Numbered from the stretch's first letter, positions 1 to 12,437 are shown. The stretch is DNA of 64,000 nucleotides from Capitulum mitella (GCA_030062745.1 CP099844.1:20894596-20958595); one strand, 5' to 3'. Program-made: numbers and translations. Notes: generated by a model not told the origin, from the letters alone.

Positions 1-1915
1 TCCTCTTCATCCGCCTTTGCAGCCTCCGAATCTTTTTAGACTACGTCATTGGACACTTATTATAAATGGAATACGCTAAAACTGAAGTAGTGCGAGGTAT
101 GCGTTTCCAGCACCGATATCTAAACGAGCGAACGCGCGTCTGACACGACCGCAGAATGGCCTGGCAGGCCTCCCAGAAGCGTCTCGTGGAGCCACTGTTG
201 GGCCGTGTAGGATGCTCAGACTATGATGCCAAATGAAAACTTGGGAAAAGCCGCCGAATTTCAACGCAGTAGTGGAAATGATTTAGTTTTGACACCAGAA
301 AAACCACGCGGGCCGCATTGCCCGACTCCTCCTTCCCCTCCCACCCGCGTGAAACTGAGATTAAACTTGTTTCGGTCTCTTTTGCGATCACTTTTTTGGA
401 GAGCCCGTTCCCCAGTTATACCAGCCACCGTTTGTCCGGTTTTGTTCGCAATTCGACATACCCCGTCCTGACCCACCTTCATTAGTACTGGCCTGCGGCG
501 CCGCCGCCGCCGGAGAGCCTATTGAGTCTCGTGGAAGCCGGCCAGGTTTCTGCTCTGCTCCGCCGCCGGGTCCGCTCGTCACCGCCGTCAAAGGCAAGTG
601 CGGGCGAGAACCTGCGAGAGCGTAAACAGCCGAGCTAGTCAAAAGCCGAGACGGGGCTGAACTGCTGAACTTATTACCGGCTCAGCTCTCGAGGGCTGGT
701 GGAAATTTCGCGGTGTGTGACGCGGCGCTCAATACCCGACCTGTGGGCAGCCGTGACCATCTGTCGGGGGGGGGGGGAGTCGGAGGGGGATTGGCTCGGG
801 CCCCAGGCGCTGTCTCTGCGTTGAACCTTGTTTTTTTATACCGGCTGCAGACGTCCGCGGCACGAGAAAATGGACCCATTTCTGGACCCACGCGGCTGTT
901 GTATGCTGCATCTTTGAATGTGTTCAGCGGAGGATAGGAGCTTAGTATAAATCGGCAACAGGTCGAAAAAGTGCAAGGATTTCGTTGAGTAGAGGTTTTG
1001 TTGCGAAAATTACGCTGAAAAATCGGAGGTTCGTGGATAATTACATGTTTGGAAATTCTGCTTGTTTTCTTCTTTTTTTTTAAGTAGAGCATGTGTCAGA
1101 CTTCCGTTACTACATGTTCGATTTTGGAGGCATGCTATATTTTTGTTTGATCAGTAGTGGTGAACTGTCATATTGACTCATTCTGTAGGGTTTCCTTCTT
1201 TTCTTCAAGTGTGCACTTTTCATGATGAGTGGTATGCGTTTACTGCCTGCGTTTGGTTGTCATCTCTCGTGTGCGGGTTGCTCAACTCCTTCGCCGCCTA
1301 CCCTGACTCCGACAAGGTGTCGCTCAGCGGCGGACGTTTGGCCGTCATGATCAGAATACGACGGGACACGATAGAAGACGTCAGATCAGACTGAAATATG
1401 ACAGTACACAACGTAAAACGGCATGATGTGACATTGGCGCGGCACGACAAAACGCGACCTGAGTCGTCGGGATATAACGGATTGTTGCATAACGAAACGT
1501 CAGAGGAAATGCAAGACGTCAGAATATGACAGGAGACGACATGACAAGACAGAGCACCCTCGGACAGGGCAGAACATGACCCACGACAGAGCACTGCTGG
1601 ACAGGACAACACGCCACAGAGCACCGTCAGACAGGACAGGACACCGCAGAGCACCGCCGGACAGGACAGAACAGCACGCAGAGCACACAGGACACCACAG
1701 AGCACCATCGGACAGGACGGATCACAGCAGATCACAGCAGATCACAGCAGAGCCCGCCAGATAGGGCAGAGCACGACAAGGAGCACCGCCAGACAGGACG
1801 GAACACGACATACCACAGCTACGGCTGTGTGAGGGCGGGTGACTGGCTGCGGCAGATGTGCAGGGCCTGACGTCAGGACGGTCTCAGCCCGCACCGGCGT
1901 GGCGTGTTCTCACAG
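1..1915 (+). other. Upstream intron (or flank) of the GASZ-like gene
   Basis: No convincing exon is visible before the acceptor at 1914-1915. Because the first recognised exon starts inside a SAM domain, this stretch should be intron, and the ankyrin-repeat exons expected for the family would be further upstream. It contains a degenerate GACAGGACA/CACAGAGCACC minisatellite (about 1500-1765) and short homopolymers (G-run near 766-777). Open frames here encode no recognisable domain. Confidence 0.45.
1500..1765. repeat. Degenerate GACAGGAC/CACAGAGCACC minisatellite
   Basis: Imperfect tandem copies of a unit of roughly 25-30 bp built from GACAGGACA and CACAGAGCACCG. It ends with three copies of ATCACAGCAG at about 1723-1752. 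The unit keeps frames open on both strands, so the small overlapping open frames are repeat artefacts. Confidence 0.7.
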
Positions 1916-2016
1916 GTGGGCGAACGGCGCAAAATCCTGGACGGAATCCGCGAGATTCACCTGCGTGAGTGGGAACGATCCAGTCTGCCGACCCTGCACT
2001 ATAACAAGTACCTGAC
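1916..2016 (+). CDS. GASZ/ASZ1-like gene, exon with end of SAM domain
   Basis: The exon follows a CACAG acceptor (AG at 1914-1915) and ends at a GTGAGT donor (2017-2022). It encodes 33 codons plus two bases (phase 2), beginning VGERRKILDGIREIHLREW and ending HYNKYL. A GERRKIL helix followed by an IREIH segment is typical of the last helix of a SAM domain. In GASZ/ASZ1 proteins, order is ankyrin repeats, SAM, coiled helices, C-terminal membrane anchor; the following three exons fit that order and their phases join without a stop. Family role (known): scaffold for piRNA biogenesis factors on mitochondria and nuage in germ cells. The 3' end of this exon is also the first unit of a 43-bp minisatellite. 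Family assignment rests on remembered domain order, not on a search; another SAM protein with a tail anchor is the alternative. Confidence 0.65.
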
Positions 2017-2290
2017 GTGAGTACAGCCCGATGACGCTGCGCTATAGCAAGTACCTCACGTGGATACGGCCTAGTGGCCCTGCACTATAACGGAAACTTG
2101 ACTTGCGCACCACCTGCTGGCCCTGCGCTCTTGCAATTGCTTGATGTGAGTACAACCTACCGGCACTACCGAACAAATACCGTACGTGAGTACATTCTGC
2201 CGACGTCTGCACTGCTCTGTAACAAGTGCCCGACGTGAGTTTAATCTCCTGAGTCTGCCGTACAAGTACCGGCTACTAATGCAGTCTGCT
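1985..2290. repeat. 43-bp minisatellite built on an exon end and its 5' splice site
   Basis: The first unit (1985-2027) is the last 32 coding bases of the SAM exon plus GTGAGT and five further intron bases. Units starting at 2028, 2071 and 2114 are also exactly 43 bp; later ones are 40, 49 and 40 bp. Shared words are CTGCCG, CTGCACTATAACAAGTACCTG and ACGTGAGTAC-like ends. GTGAGT donors survive in units 1, 4, 5 and 6 and are lost in units 2 and 3. Confidence 0.85.
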
Positions 2291-4627
2291 GATGAAATAG
2301 TTTTACCATATATGGAAAATTCGCCGTGAGTCGAAGATAAAAGGCTTTTTTATGCGGGGTACGTGCTCTTTTCAACGTCCGGTTGTTAGACGCAATCCAG
2401 TGTCTCCTTACAAGTTTCCTTCTTCAGTTAGACGCCTTGCAAGTTTCCTTCCTTCATCCGGCTGCTGCTGATTAGATTGATTGTTGGCTATTTTACGTTG
2501 CTTGTTTTTATGTCCACGATTGTTTTCGGCTCCATGGTGTGCGTATTTGCGGGGTGTTATTTTGCTCTCTTTGGTGATAAGTCGTAACAGACCCGCCAGT
2601 TTTCATAACTAATGGCGTAAAATGAGCATATAAACCGAGAAATGGATGAATAAAGTAACCCACCCAAGCAAACTCCTCACGGCCAGGGTACCAGGCCATT
2701 GTTTGAGGAGTTATTCCAATCGTGATACCAGGGCCAGGATTCTGAGGCCCAGTTGACCACGAGGGAGGTCGCTTCGCGCCGCAGCTCACGTGCGTTTGTC
2801 TCTCCGTGCTGTCGTGGGCTCTGCAGGCCGATGTTAGGGCTGCTGGATATGTTCGTCAGAGCCACACCTTGGAAGATGTGGGGCAGCTCAGTGTGTGGAT
2901 AGGTCCGCACAGACGAGAGCGCAGTTCTGGAGCCGAGTGTGGTCCGAATACCCCGGCAGCGCCGCCCAAATAGGCCATCTTCGAGCTTGCATGTGTGTAC
3001 CGCGGCTTTGGTTTAGGGCTGATTGGGATGTGTGTGTGTGTGTGTATGTACGTGTTTTTAGAGTTGCTGGTTGATGTGTGTGTGTATTTTTCCCCTTTGA
3101 TGGTCATACCTCCAAGGGTTTTTTGTATCATTTTGGATGCCGATTTAAGAAAAATGTATTCGTATTATTGCACAAAAACTTGCCTTATTTTACATCAGCG
3201 AAGTTGAGCAGTATTACGCTGCTGCGCCATGTAAAACATTTACGCCAACATGCCAGTACGGATGCTGTCAACTCTTCCCGCATATGTGAGGTCCCCGTAA
3301 AAAGTCGCCTGAATCTTTCACGGCCGTTATCGAATACATAAAGCCGTACAGAGGAGCCTGTGTGTGACAGGCACTAAAATGAAGCCTTATTATGGACTAT
3401 TCTACATTTTGGCCAGGGCTAAGATGGTGGACTGATCATTGACGGCGTGCTTGTAAGGCCGTTCGGCACGATAGAGAGCTGCGCCGTCTTTCTCGGTGTT
3501 CCAGTCAGAGCCGTTCCATGTGGGCAATTAGGAGACGTGTGTATTATCAGCTTAGTAAAGCTGAACACACATGCAGCTGTTTTGTTAGCTGTTGCGGAGC
3601 GTCGACCCGTCAGGAGGTGCATGATCATGTGATAAAACAATCTTGGTGTGACAGACGTTTGATTCCGCCCGAAGCAGGACTGTTTTACTTCGTAGCACTC
3701 CTTTCCTTCCTCTAACGACCATTTCTCCATTTTCTGGCTGGCAGTCTCTAACGTTTGACCACTGTCTGACGGTCGCCGGTGACCTGCAGTCCCCAGCGTC
3801 TGACCACCGTCTGACGGTCATCGGTGACCGACAGTCCCGGGGCTCTGACCACTATCTGACGGTCACCGGCGACCGACAGTCCCGGGCCTCTGACCACTGT
3901 CTGACGGCCACTGGTAACCGACAGTCCCGGGCCTCTGACCACTGTCTGACGGCCACTGGCAACCGACAGTCCCGGGCCTCTGACCACTGTCTGACGGCCA
4001 CTGGTGACCGACAGTCCCGGGCCTCTGACCACTGTCTGACGGCCACTGGTGACCGACGGTCTCCGGCGTCTGACCACCGTCCGACGGTCACCGGTGACTG
4101 CCAGTCCCATTGACACGTGACAGTCCCCGCTGGAGCCGCGGCCGCTTCGAGTGGCTGCCGGTGTGCCGCCGCTGACGTCAATTACGGGACCTGTCGGCGG
4201 CGGACCAAACTGGTCGGGCCATTTGGCCGATGGGCGCCGGTCGCTGTCCCCGCGGACTGAGCTGACCTCTGCGTGTCGGACGTCCAGACAGTTGACTGAC
4301 CGGCGCGGAGGCCGACGGACAGACACCCACTCCCACAGTGGGCTGCCGCAGGACCTTTCGACCTCTTTTTCTCATGGGCCTTGGGAACTGGTGGTCGGAA
4401 CGATATGGATATTGCCCTGATTTAGTTTTATGGCATGATCGTGTCGAGATGGGCTACACGGTTGTAATGTTTTTCGGGTTGTTCTCGTCAGGCGTGTTCA
4501 TTGTCACACTGTGGCCACAAGCACTTCTGACGAGGAGAACGGTCCAAAGAGTCACTGACACCGTCCGGCTGACGCTCGGCTCGGCGTCGGCCGTGTCCGC
4601 TCACGTGCAGCGTGCCCGGGTCTGCAG
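2291..4627 (+). other. GASZ-like intron between SAM exon and first helical exon
   Basis: No coding exon is recognised between the 43-bp array and the acceptor TCTGCAG at 4621-4627. Contents are a near-duplicate GCAAGTTTCCTTC word (about 2408-2455), a short TG run (3031-3046) and the 45-bp minisatellite at about 3752-4112. Confidence 0.5.
3752..4112. repeat. 45-bp minisatellite, about 8 copies
   Basis: The unit contains TCTGACCACTGTCTGACGG, then a short CACTGGTGACCG segment, then ACAGTCCCGGGCC. Internal copies (about 3840-4060) are nearly identical; the edges are diverged. As 45 is a multiple of three, two long minus-strand frames stay open through it; these are repeat artefacts. Confidence 0.9.
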
Positions 4628-4765
4628 GTGTCCGGATGCCGTCAGCCTGATGATGAACGTGTCGCGCCACATCCGGCTGATCCACGCCTCGGTCGGCTAC
4701 CTGCGGGACCAGATCCAGGCTCAGCCGCGCATCCTCGAGCTCGGCCAGGACACGGCCGGCGTCGC
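4628..4765 (+). CDS. GASZ-like gene, helical exon after the SAM domain
   Basis: The acceptor is TCTGCAG (AG at 4626-4627) and the donor GTGAGT (4766). The first base completes the phase-2 codon left by the SAM exon, giving Thr and then CPDAVSLMMNVSRHIRLIHA. Forty-five full codons follow, and the exon again ends in phase 2. The peptide goes on with SVGYLRDQIQAQPRILELGQ. It is amphipathic and helical, and it corresponds in place and character to the stretch after the SAM domain of vertebrate GASZ, where a hydrophobic, histidine-containing helix precedes the coiled segment. Phase agreement with both neighbours is direct sequence support that they belong to one transcript. The intron downstream starts in GC-rich sequence. 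Confidence 0.65.
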
Positions 4766-5389
4766 GTGAGTCCCCGCCGCCGCTGGGCTATTTCCGGCCC
4801 GTACCGGCGCCGTTCTGGACCGGGCGGCTCCCCGCGGTCGTCCGGCGGTCCGGACGCCCGGCGGCCGGCGGTCCGGCGGCCGGGCCGGGTCGTCGCTGAA
4901 CTTTGGCGCGGTTCGAACACCGCGGTCGTCACGACACCCTCTGTCAGTTAGGCGCGGTCCGGTGGCGCGGGGTGCGGAAACTGGCCGGCGGGGCCGGCCG
5001 GTCGCACCTGCTGGCTGCGAGCGGCTGGTGTCGTTGCCGACGCCGTCCCGGACGGAGCTGGCCGGCCGCGGCGGCCGACGGCGGCCTGAAGAAAACGGTC
5101 GGTCGCTCGCCGTCCGAGGCTCAGGTTCCGGCTGCGGCACGTCATTTGTGGTTTGGAGGGTAAGGTTTCGCGTGATGCTTTTCCTCGGAGCATTGTAAGG
5201 GAAACATAGAAACTGACACCGGTGTGGAAACATACGTACCGTGAACATGTTGGCTGATGTCTGGATTCAGAAACTGTAACGCATTTCTTTAGTTCGGCTA
5301 CAGTTTATGAATCGCTCCAGTGGCATACTTTACCGCATGCCCTTTTTCAAATGAACACCAACAATGCGGCAACGCAGGAGTGCTTGGCA

Positions 5390-5475
5390 GCTGTTTTTTT
5401 CTGCTTCTGCGCTTATGGCTGGCCTGTTTTTACGATCATATAGTGGCTCTTTCAGCGCCGATGTCGCGTTTTTTT
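5390..5475. repeat. Copy of the GCGCTGATGTCTGGC repeat family
   Basis: This block shares TGGCTCTTTCAGCGCC and the following GATGTCGCGT with the repeat block at about 7050-7080, 1.6 kb further on. It is an outlying copy of the degenerate repeat that precedes the exon at 7172. Confidence 0.5.
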
Positions 5476-6597
5476 TGTCTGTTCGTTCTTTGCCGCTTCC
5501 CTCCCGCCTGCCTGAAATTCCAACACAGCATTGCCCGTATGGCGGATCCTGGCACCAGCTGGTGTGTAACGGCGCGGATCGGCACGCAGACGGCACGTGC
5601 TGGTTCTGGGCGTGCTGGTTTCCGGGGGGGACGTCATCCCTACATCGTTGAACCTGGTCCTGGGGAACTCCATCTGAAGAGGGCTCCGGACGGACGGCGG
5701 GTGTCGAGTCACGACTCCAGGACAGAAACATACGCCACAGCGACGGGTCAGGGATACGCCCCAAGCTGTATTGAAGTCAGTCCAGCAACACGTGCCAGGA
5801 TGCCCAGAGGTCGGGTCAGGGAGTGCCGCGACGTTACGTGATCAGGCTAGTGACACTTGCCACGTCGTCGCAAGGTCGAAGGATCAGGGACTGCTGCTTT
5901 TCCGGTCGTCAGGAATAGTCGAAGAGGAGGCAGAAAGTCTGGGCAGGACAGCCTCTGGAAAGAATGTGGTGTTTTTGCAGAATGTGCGAACGAACACCTG
6001 AGAACCCCGTTCTCGGACAGTTAAATGTTGGCCGTTTTGTCTGATCTTTGTTAGAGTCAGTTGGTATTACTTTTCATCTGACGTGTCAAATTAGACAGGA
6101 GAATGAGTTTGCTTTTACCTTCGCAACGGCTGCTGTGGTTTTCCAACGGCACCTGCATGAACTCTGGTTGTTGCTTGTTATGCAACGTCTGCGTACTCAG
6201 CCTCAGAGAGCTCGAGCCTTGGGATTAAATTTTATCATTCCCAGCAAGCACCAGTAGAAGTGTTCTGGCACTTATTGTTTTTTTCCGTGCAGCCACCGAT
6301 GTACGTTACGGGAAGCGCCCATTAACTCCTGTTGTTTGATTACGCGGCGGATGTTGACGTCTCTGTCAATATGATGGCCCGGTGAGGCTCGCGGACGGCG
6401 CCGGCCGTCCCTGACCGCACCAGGGACGGCCATGATGCAGCCGCGTGGGTGATTGATTTGGAAAGGGCTCCGTCTGATTGGCGCCAAAAATAGAGGTCCG
6501 GCCATCGATCGCTGTAACCGGGTCTGCTGGGCGCAGTGCTGACGCAGTTCCCAGTGGGTCACGGCCCTCCGTCATGTCCTTCTGGTCCTCCCGCTGG

Positions 6598-6785
6598 AAG
6601 AGAAGAGAAGAGAGCAGAGCAGAGCAGAGCAGAGCAGAGCAGAGCAGAGCAGGGAGGAGAGGAGAGGAGAGGAGAGGAGAGGAGAGGAGAGGAGAGGAGA
6701 GGAGAGGAGAGGAGAGGAGAGGAGAGAGAGAGAAGAGAAGAGAAGAGAAGAGAAGAGAAAGATAGAGGGGGAGAGATAGAGGGAA
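6598..6785. repeat. Compound purine microsatellite (AGAGC)n (GGAGA)n (GAGAA)n
   Basis: Pure-purine + strand made of pentamer runs: AGAGC from about 6610, GGAGA from about 6650, AGAAG/GAGAA from about 6730, then GAGATAGAGGG. Several overlapping frames (EER or SSPLL repeats) stay open through it; none is credible as a gene. Confidence 0.95.
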
Positions 6786-6954
6786 GGAAAGAGTAACTGA
6801 AAAAGGAGGAAAGAGGGGATTTTGAAATGTTAGGAAAAAATACGGGAAAAAAAGAGGAAAGAAAAAACACCTTTGTTCATGCTGGATCAACAGTTAGGCC
6901 ACCTCCGTTAAAAAACGCGTAGTACGGTGTAATATCGTTTTGAATTAGTCCCTA

Positions 6955-7150
6955 CGTATCGGCGTCGTCTTTTGCACTGATGTCTGGCCTGTTTTTGTGC
7001 TAATGTCTGGCACGCTTCTGCGCTGATGACTGGCATGTTTCCACGCTGATATGGTGGCTCTTTCAGCGCCGGTGTCGCGTCCCTTTCGGCCCTGATGTCA
7101 TGCCTGTTTCTGCACTGGTATTTGATGTCTGTTTCTGCGCTGATGCGGTG
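6955..7150. repeat. Degenerate CTGATGTCTGGCCTGTTT minisatellite
   Basis: About seven imperfect copies of a unit near 24-26 bp: variants of GCGCTGATGTCTGGCATGTTT. The array stops just before the acceptor of the exon at 7172, and related sequence occurs at 5390-5475. Confidence 0.6.
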
Positions 7151-7171
7151 TTGGTACGGCGTCTGTTACAG

Positions 7172-7259
7172 GTCGCTGTTCGAAACCACGACCGAGACGA
7201 GCCGCCATCTGCGTGGCCTGTATCAGGAGCTCAAGTTCCTCAGTCTGCACCTGAAAAAG
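7172..7259 (+). CDS. GASZ-like gene, second helical (coiled-coil) exon
   Basis: The acceptor is TCTGTTACAG and the donor GTAGGT (7260). The first base completes the GC_ codon of the previous exon (Ala). Twenty-nine codons follow, starting SLFETTTETSRHLRGLYQEL and ending KFLSLHLKK, and the exon ends in phase 0. Leucines at three- and four-residue spacing make an amphipathic helix suited to a coiled coil. This matches the leucine-rich coiled segment that precedes the membrane anchor in GASZ proteins. The next phase-0 acceptor that leads to a transmembrane tail is at 34509, so the downstream intron would be 27.2 kb. An undetected small exon in between cannot be excluded. Confidence 0.6.
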
Positions 7260-8034
7260 GTAGGTGGACTTCGCCGAGAGTCTGTACACACCTGGAAATG
7301 GTGCGTGGACTGTGCGAGGAGATGGCGCTCCTCCCTGTCTGTGTGAGGAGGCAGGCACGGCCCGTCGGCGGGCTGGCGACCTTGATCCAGAAGAGGTGCG
7401 CGGTGCATGCCTGCGACTGGTAAACCTCATTTACCCTGTTCCCCAGCAGCCCATTCCTGACGCCGTCACCCCGACTCCGGCTGGATCGTACCGACCCCTC
7501 CAGGCCCGGCGGCCGGTTTTCGCTGTTCCGTCCCGGCCCCGCGATTGCTGGCCGCGCGGAGGGGACTCCTGGCCCTCGGTCGCGTCAGCGCTGGCAGCGA
7601 CGCCGGTGGCAATGTCCGCCGACGCGACAATACAGGGAAGAGGCTGGAAATTAACCCGAAAAAATGCAGAACGTTTGTTTACCCGGACAGGACTGATGTT
7701 TAAACAGTGAAAACAACCTGTCCTGGGGATCTCCGTTGGCTCTGATCTCCCCGTCTCCACTGTGCGACGGGTCGGCAGTCGTGGCGTGTGCGGACGTTGA
7801 CTGTTGACGGTCGGGCCCTGCGCTGGTCGAGTCGAATGGCGCCGTCGGCCGTGCTTATCGCGGCGGCTGTCATGACGCCGGCCCCGCGCCGGACTGATGA
7901 CGTCATGTGTCAGATCCCGCCGTCGGCCGGTCGCCCGAACGGGCCGCCGTCGTCGGCCATATGTCCCGGCTTTCTGGGAATTGGCGCTCCACGAAACACC
8001 AGAGGTCACCGGATGCCGATTCTCCGTGGATCGC

Positions 8035-8413
<379 letters not shown>

Positions 8414-11400
8414 GGTCCGCCACAGCGCCGGGCAGAGAGCGGGTCGGACCGCTACAGTGCTGGACTGGGAGCGGGGGCGGACACCTCCATTCAGGTGCGC
8501 CGCGGCGCCGACGCGCAGCTGGGGAACGTCGCGTCGGACGCGGCGCAAAAGGCCACCAGATCAATGTAATGCCGGGCCAAGGATGGGAGGCTAGCGGACG
8601 AAACTGGACACCTACGGCCGCGAGCGGGCTTCAGCGCGAGCTGCTCTCTCAGACTTGCGACAGTGGAGTCGAGCTGCGCCGGCTGACTGGCCGGGGAAGC
8701 ACGATCGGTGCTTCAGAAGGGATGCGCGGCGTGAGGTCCTGCCGGTACCAGCAGTCGGTTCCGGGAGGAACTTCGGCCGCTAAAGATGCCGGCACTGTCA
8801 GTGTCGGGCCGCCGGCTGTGAAGCGGGGAGGGTCTGCGGCGGCGGCGGCGGCGGCGGCGCTCGGGCCGATCGATCCGTGCCGCGCGGCTCGCTTGCCGCC
8901 CACGTGTCCAGACCGCGTCGGACCGCCGGGGCGGACACGGCCGCCATGGACAGCCTGTCCGGCAGGAGCGGACAGCATGTCTGGCCTGAGCAGCAATTGG
9001 TGCCCGGCGGGTCGTGACGGGGATCGAGCGCCAGCGCCATGGTGTCCGATCAGGACCGGGTGACGTGTCCGGTCAGAGCGGACAGTCGTGTCCGATCAGG
9101 GAGGCAGGGCCGGTGTGGCCGAAGAGGCGCATTGTGTCTGGGGGCTTTGATACCCGTGATCCGCGCATTGAATGGTCGGGACCGGATTGTTTGGACGACA
9201 AACGGATGATCTCTGTGTAGTAGAGTTTTCTGCTTGGCGTGATAGTCGGACTATTGGCGACCTCGTTTGTGCCAATATTTCTTTTCTCCAGCGCTTCTCT
9301 TTTTGCAAGTTCTCGCCAATTCTTCGTTCATTCGTCGGACACACAGGGCTTCCACTTTCACCTCCTATATTCTTGATGTCAAACACTGACCACTCACAAC
9401 ACTATCACTTCACTATGTCACAAGCGTCACGAGGCCCACCACGTGTTGAACCGATAGGCATACTGAGCAAAATCGGCCTTGCTTATATACCACCTACGAA
9501 CGGAAATGGTGAAGTTATGATGTTATTTACAACCAGTCAGGAGGCGTTTTACAATCCGAGTATTCTGGAAAGACTGGACTTTGACCAATGAACGGGCGTG
9601 AGAATGCACGGAATTCAAAGAACTGGCTGATGTAAGGCGGATGCAAGAGCTCAGAAGTTTCCGCAGGTGTAAGCTATTGTAAGGTTAGGGAAAGGAGGTG
9701 TCATTTAACGTTATGGATATGATTTGATTCCCTTCGGTGCCGACTCTGGGAATTAGAGTTGAAGGCATCTGGCAGCTTTAGGCAGTTTTCATTAACCAAA
9801 GACTTTTGAAGGAAAACCTCTGGGATTTAGAGGAATTTGGAAAACATTGAAATCTGAAGACTTTCGGATACGGGAACTCTAGAGTTATGATGTGAACTTT
9901 GTTACGCTCTAAGTTTGCCGTGCTTGGCTTGCCTCTGCCGCCAAGTAGACTACTTGATTGTGGTCTGAATCGTGCCGGCTCTGGGTGTCCAGGAGCCGGA
10001 TGCCTTCAATCGAAACGGCGTCGCGATGGCGCTGTCGCGATCTTTCGATGCTGGCGTTTCGGCGGCGTGTGTCCCGCGGCGGGTGGGCGCGGGCAGAGCG
10101 GCCGGCGCGGGCGTGACACCCGGGGCGGGCGCGCCATCGCCGGGCTCGGATATCAGCAGTCGGCGCGCGTCCCGGCTGGCGCGGCGGAGCCGGCGACGGT
10201 GGCTGATTGCAGCGGCCGGTGCGCCGAGCCCGGCTCCATCTGGACCGTGTTTACGGCCGCCCATCGACGGCCGGGCCGGACGGTGCCGCGGCGGGCTGTT
10301 CCGAACTGTTGCCCGACTGCTTGTCGGCTGTTGGACGACTGCTGGTCGGCTGTCTCCGGACTGTGGGCCGACTTGTGACCCGGCTGGCTCCGTGCGGCTT
10401 GTCGGAGCCGAGAGGACGGGCTGTGATTGGCTGCCTGTGGTCAGCCGCTTGAATGGTCGGAACTCTGCCATTGGGGAAACCAATTGCTCTCACATTGGCA
10501 GGGCACAATGCATCCAGTAATTTTATCGCTTGGCCATTGGAGCATGTGGTGAATTGTGTTGCAACTGGTGACCAGAGCCCGTGGATCGATTGATATTGGA
10601 CCGCTCGGACGGCTCAAGATCCGTCACGGTGTTTCGCAGTGTGAATTTCGTATATTACAACGTACATCTCCGACGAGAATATTGTTCTGTCGTGATCTTT
10701 TACGATTGCGATGTCTCATTTCTGTCGTTATATTGGGTGGCCTAGCCTCACAGTGGTTTATTTTTGTCGCCATACGTTCGGAGACGTTCTTTGTTTTGCA
10801 CGATATCTGGCGATGCGGCCACTGATCTGTTGATCGGTCCCAGTCCGGGTTTGTTCTGTGTTTTGGGTCGGCCTGTTTGCCAGTGTGTCGTGGCTCCGAA
10901 TCGTCACTCAAGTGGTGCTGAACAGTCATCTGGGCAACGGAGCCGAGTTCGACCTGCGCATTGTCGAATTTTATGTTCAGGGGTTGGGAGTTCGAATGTA
11001 AGTGCACTGTCAGTGCTTGTCAGAGCGAAAATTACTTATGGTGGTTTCGCGTGTACCGTCATTCAAATGGGTGTCCCTTGGTGGTTCCTTTTTCAGCGAG
11101 GTAGGAAGGATGTCAGTATTGGTAACCGTGGGCTAACCGCAAGGAATGTTCCTGGCTTGTATACTTAATAAGACAGTCAACTCTAAGATAATTGGAATAT
11201 TGAAATCGATCCAGGAAACGAAGGAACGAGACGATTGTGCTCTCCACGTACTCGTTTAGAAATAACAAGTATTTTCTAAAATTTAGTGATAATGCTTGAC
11301 GCGATAATGACTCGCAGAAAGCCAGTAATACGTCTTGTTGGTCGTCCTTGCCGAGAAGGGAAGGAATTGTTATCCCCTCCTCTGCTGGAAATGCTCGTTT

Positions 11401-11500
11401 GTGTTGAGGATAGGCAACGAAACAATGCTCTTGTGACTTGCGAATGTGCACAATATATGCACATTATCTCAGTCTTGCGCAAAAGCACCCGCCTTGCATT

Positions 11501-11548
11501 CCAGTAGTTGTGTATAGCGCCGTTGGGGGCGCTATGCACAACTACTGG
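11501..11548. repeat. Inverted repeat: 21-bp arms, 6-bp loop
   Basis: The arms 11501-11521 (starts CCAGTAGTTGTG, ends GCGCC) and 11528-11548 are complementary except for one position that would be a G.U pair in + strand RNA. This is a strong cruciform or RNA hairpin. No flanking transposon ends were found. Confidence 0.85.
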
Positions 11549-12437
11549 GCGATTGTTGGTCATATTGGCTGTGTGGAAAAGGTCCGTTATGCTGGGACGG
11601 CTGTGGTTTCCAAACGGCACAGGTTGAATTCTGATACCAGGCTGGCTGTGATAATCATGTTCAGACTTGGTTCGGACGATATTGCATTTACATGTCGTCA
11701 GAGTCCCAGGCTGCATTGTTGAGATAAAACCTCCTGTTCATTGGTCAGTGGCCGATTGCAAACAAGATACCTGATTGTAGCCAAGGCCCTAGAAACCCGG
11801 GTAAAACCGACTGACCAAAGTGGCGTTTGGCGTGACGTCACGGGCGACATGCCGCCGTTCACCCATCGTGTAGGCAGTGCAAGTCAGGGCATTTCCACGT
11901 TATTTCGACATTAACCATGATAATACGGGAAAGCGAAAATATGAAAAATCTGCCGTCATTCTGGCATTGCTCGATCGCCTGGCAATATTCCCCACGCTTG
12001 CACCTGCCCTAGCCCCAAAGCCTCGGTTAATTCTTAACCCCACGCCATAGCCGGTCTAAAAGGATTCGCGAAAATGAAGAACTGTTTGTACTGGTGTATT
12101 CAAATACGAAAAAAAGCCAACGGATAATGTGCAATCCCCGCCCCGTCGAAGTCCGTCGCAAACAAAGCTGGCCAACATAACCGGCATAACCGGTTAGCCA
12201 GCTGACGGTCGACTCACGCCAGCCTCCCATTGGCCGAGGAAGATGACGTCACTGGCGACACCCCAGTACGTTATTGTGATATGGATCGTTTCGGGCTGGA
12301 TTGTAACAACATGACTCGATGAGCCGGATATTAACAAGCCGCGAGCGGTGTGTTGTGTGGGTCCGCGTTTTGATGGAGCTCGTTCCAGCTCAGCCGATAC
12401 CTCGAAACGGTTGTCTCTCGGACAGCAGCTCAGGGCA

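Larger units (their letters stand above)
4766..7171 (+). other. GASZ-like intron between the two helical exons
   Basis: GC-rich start (about 4780-5160), then mixed sequence with no recognisable exon. It holds two related CTGATGTCTGGCCTGTTT-type blocks (about 5390-5475 and 6960-7150) and a long purine microsatellite (6598-6785). It ends at the acceptor TCTGTTACAG (AG at 7170-7171). Confidence 0.5.

Noticed and set aside
3748-4326. 192-codon minus-strand frame of RQTVVRGPGLSVTSG repeats
   Set aside because: 45-bp repeat artefact; a second minus frame is open across the same array.
4900-4930. GGTTCGAAC word as a tRNA B-box
   Set aside because: No matching A-box, acceptor stem or anticodon arm around it; no tRNA gene was found in the window.
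9172-9591. 139-codon + strand frame ending SILERLDFDQ
   Set aside because: Protein-like in parts but no family recognised and no splice sites tying it to a neighbour; left uncalled.
11820-12262. Repeated GACGTCAC(G/T)GGCGACA at about 11836 and 12245 as a transposon target duplication or LTR
   Set aside because: The shared word is short, in direct orientation, with no terminal repeats inside; it is too weak for a mobile-element call.
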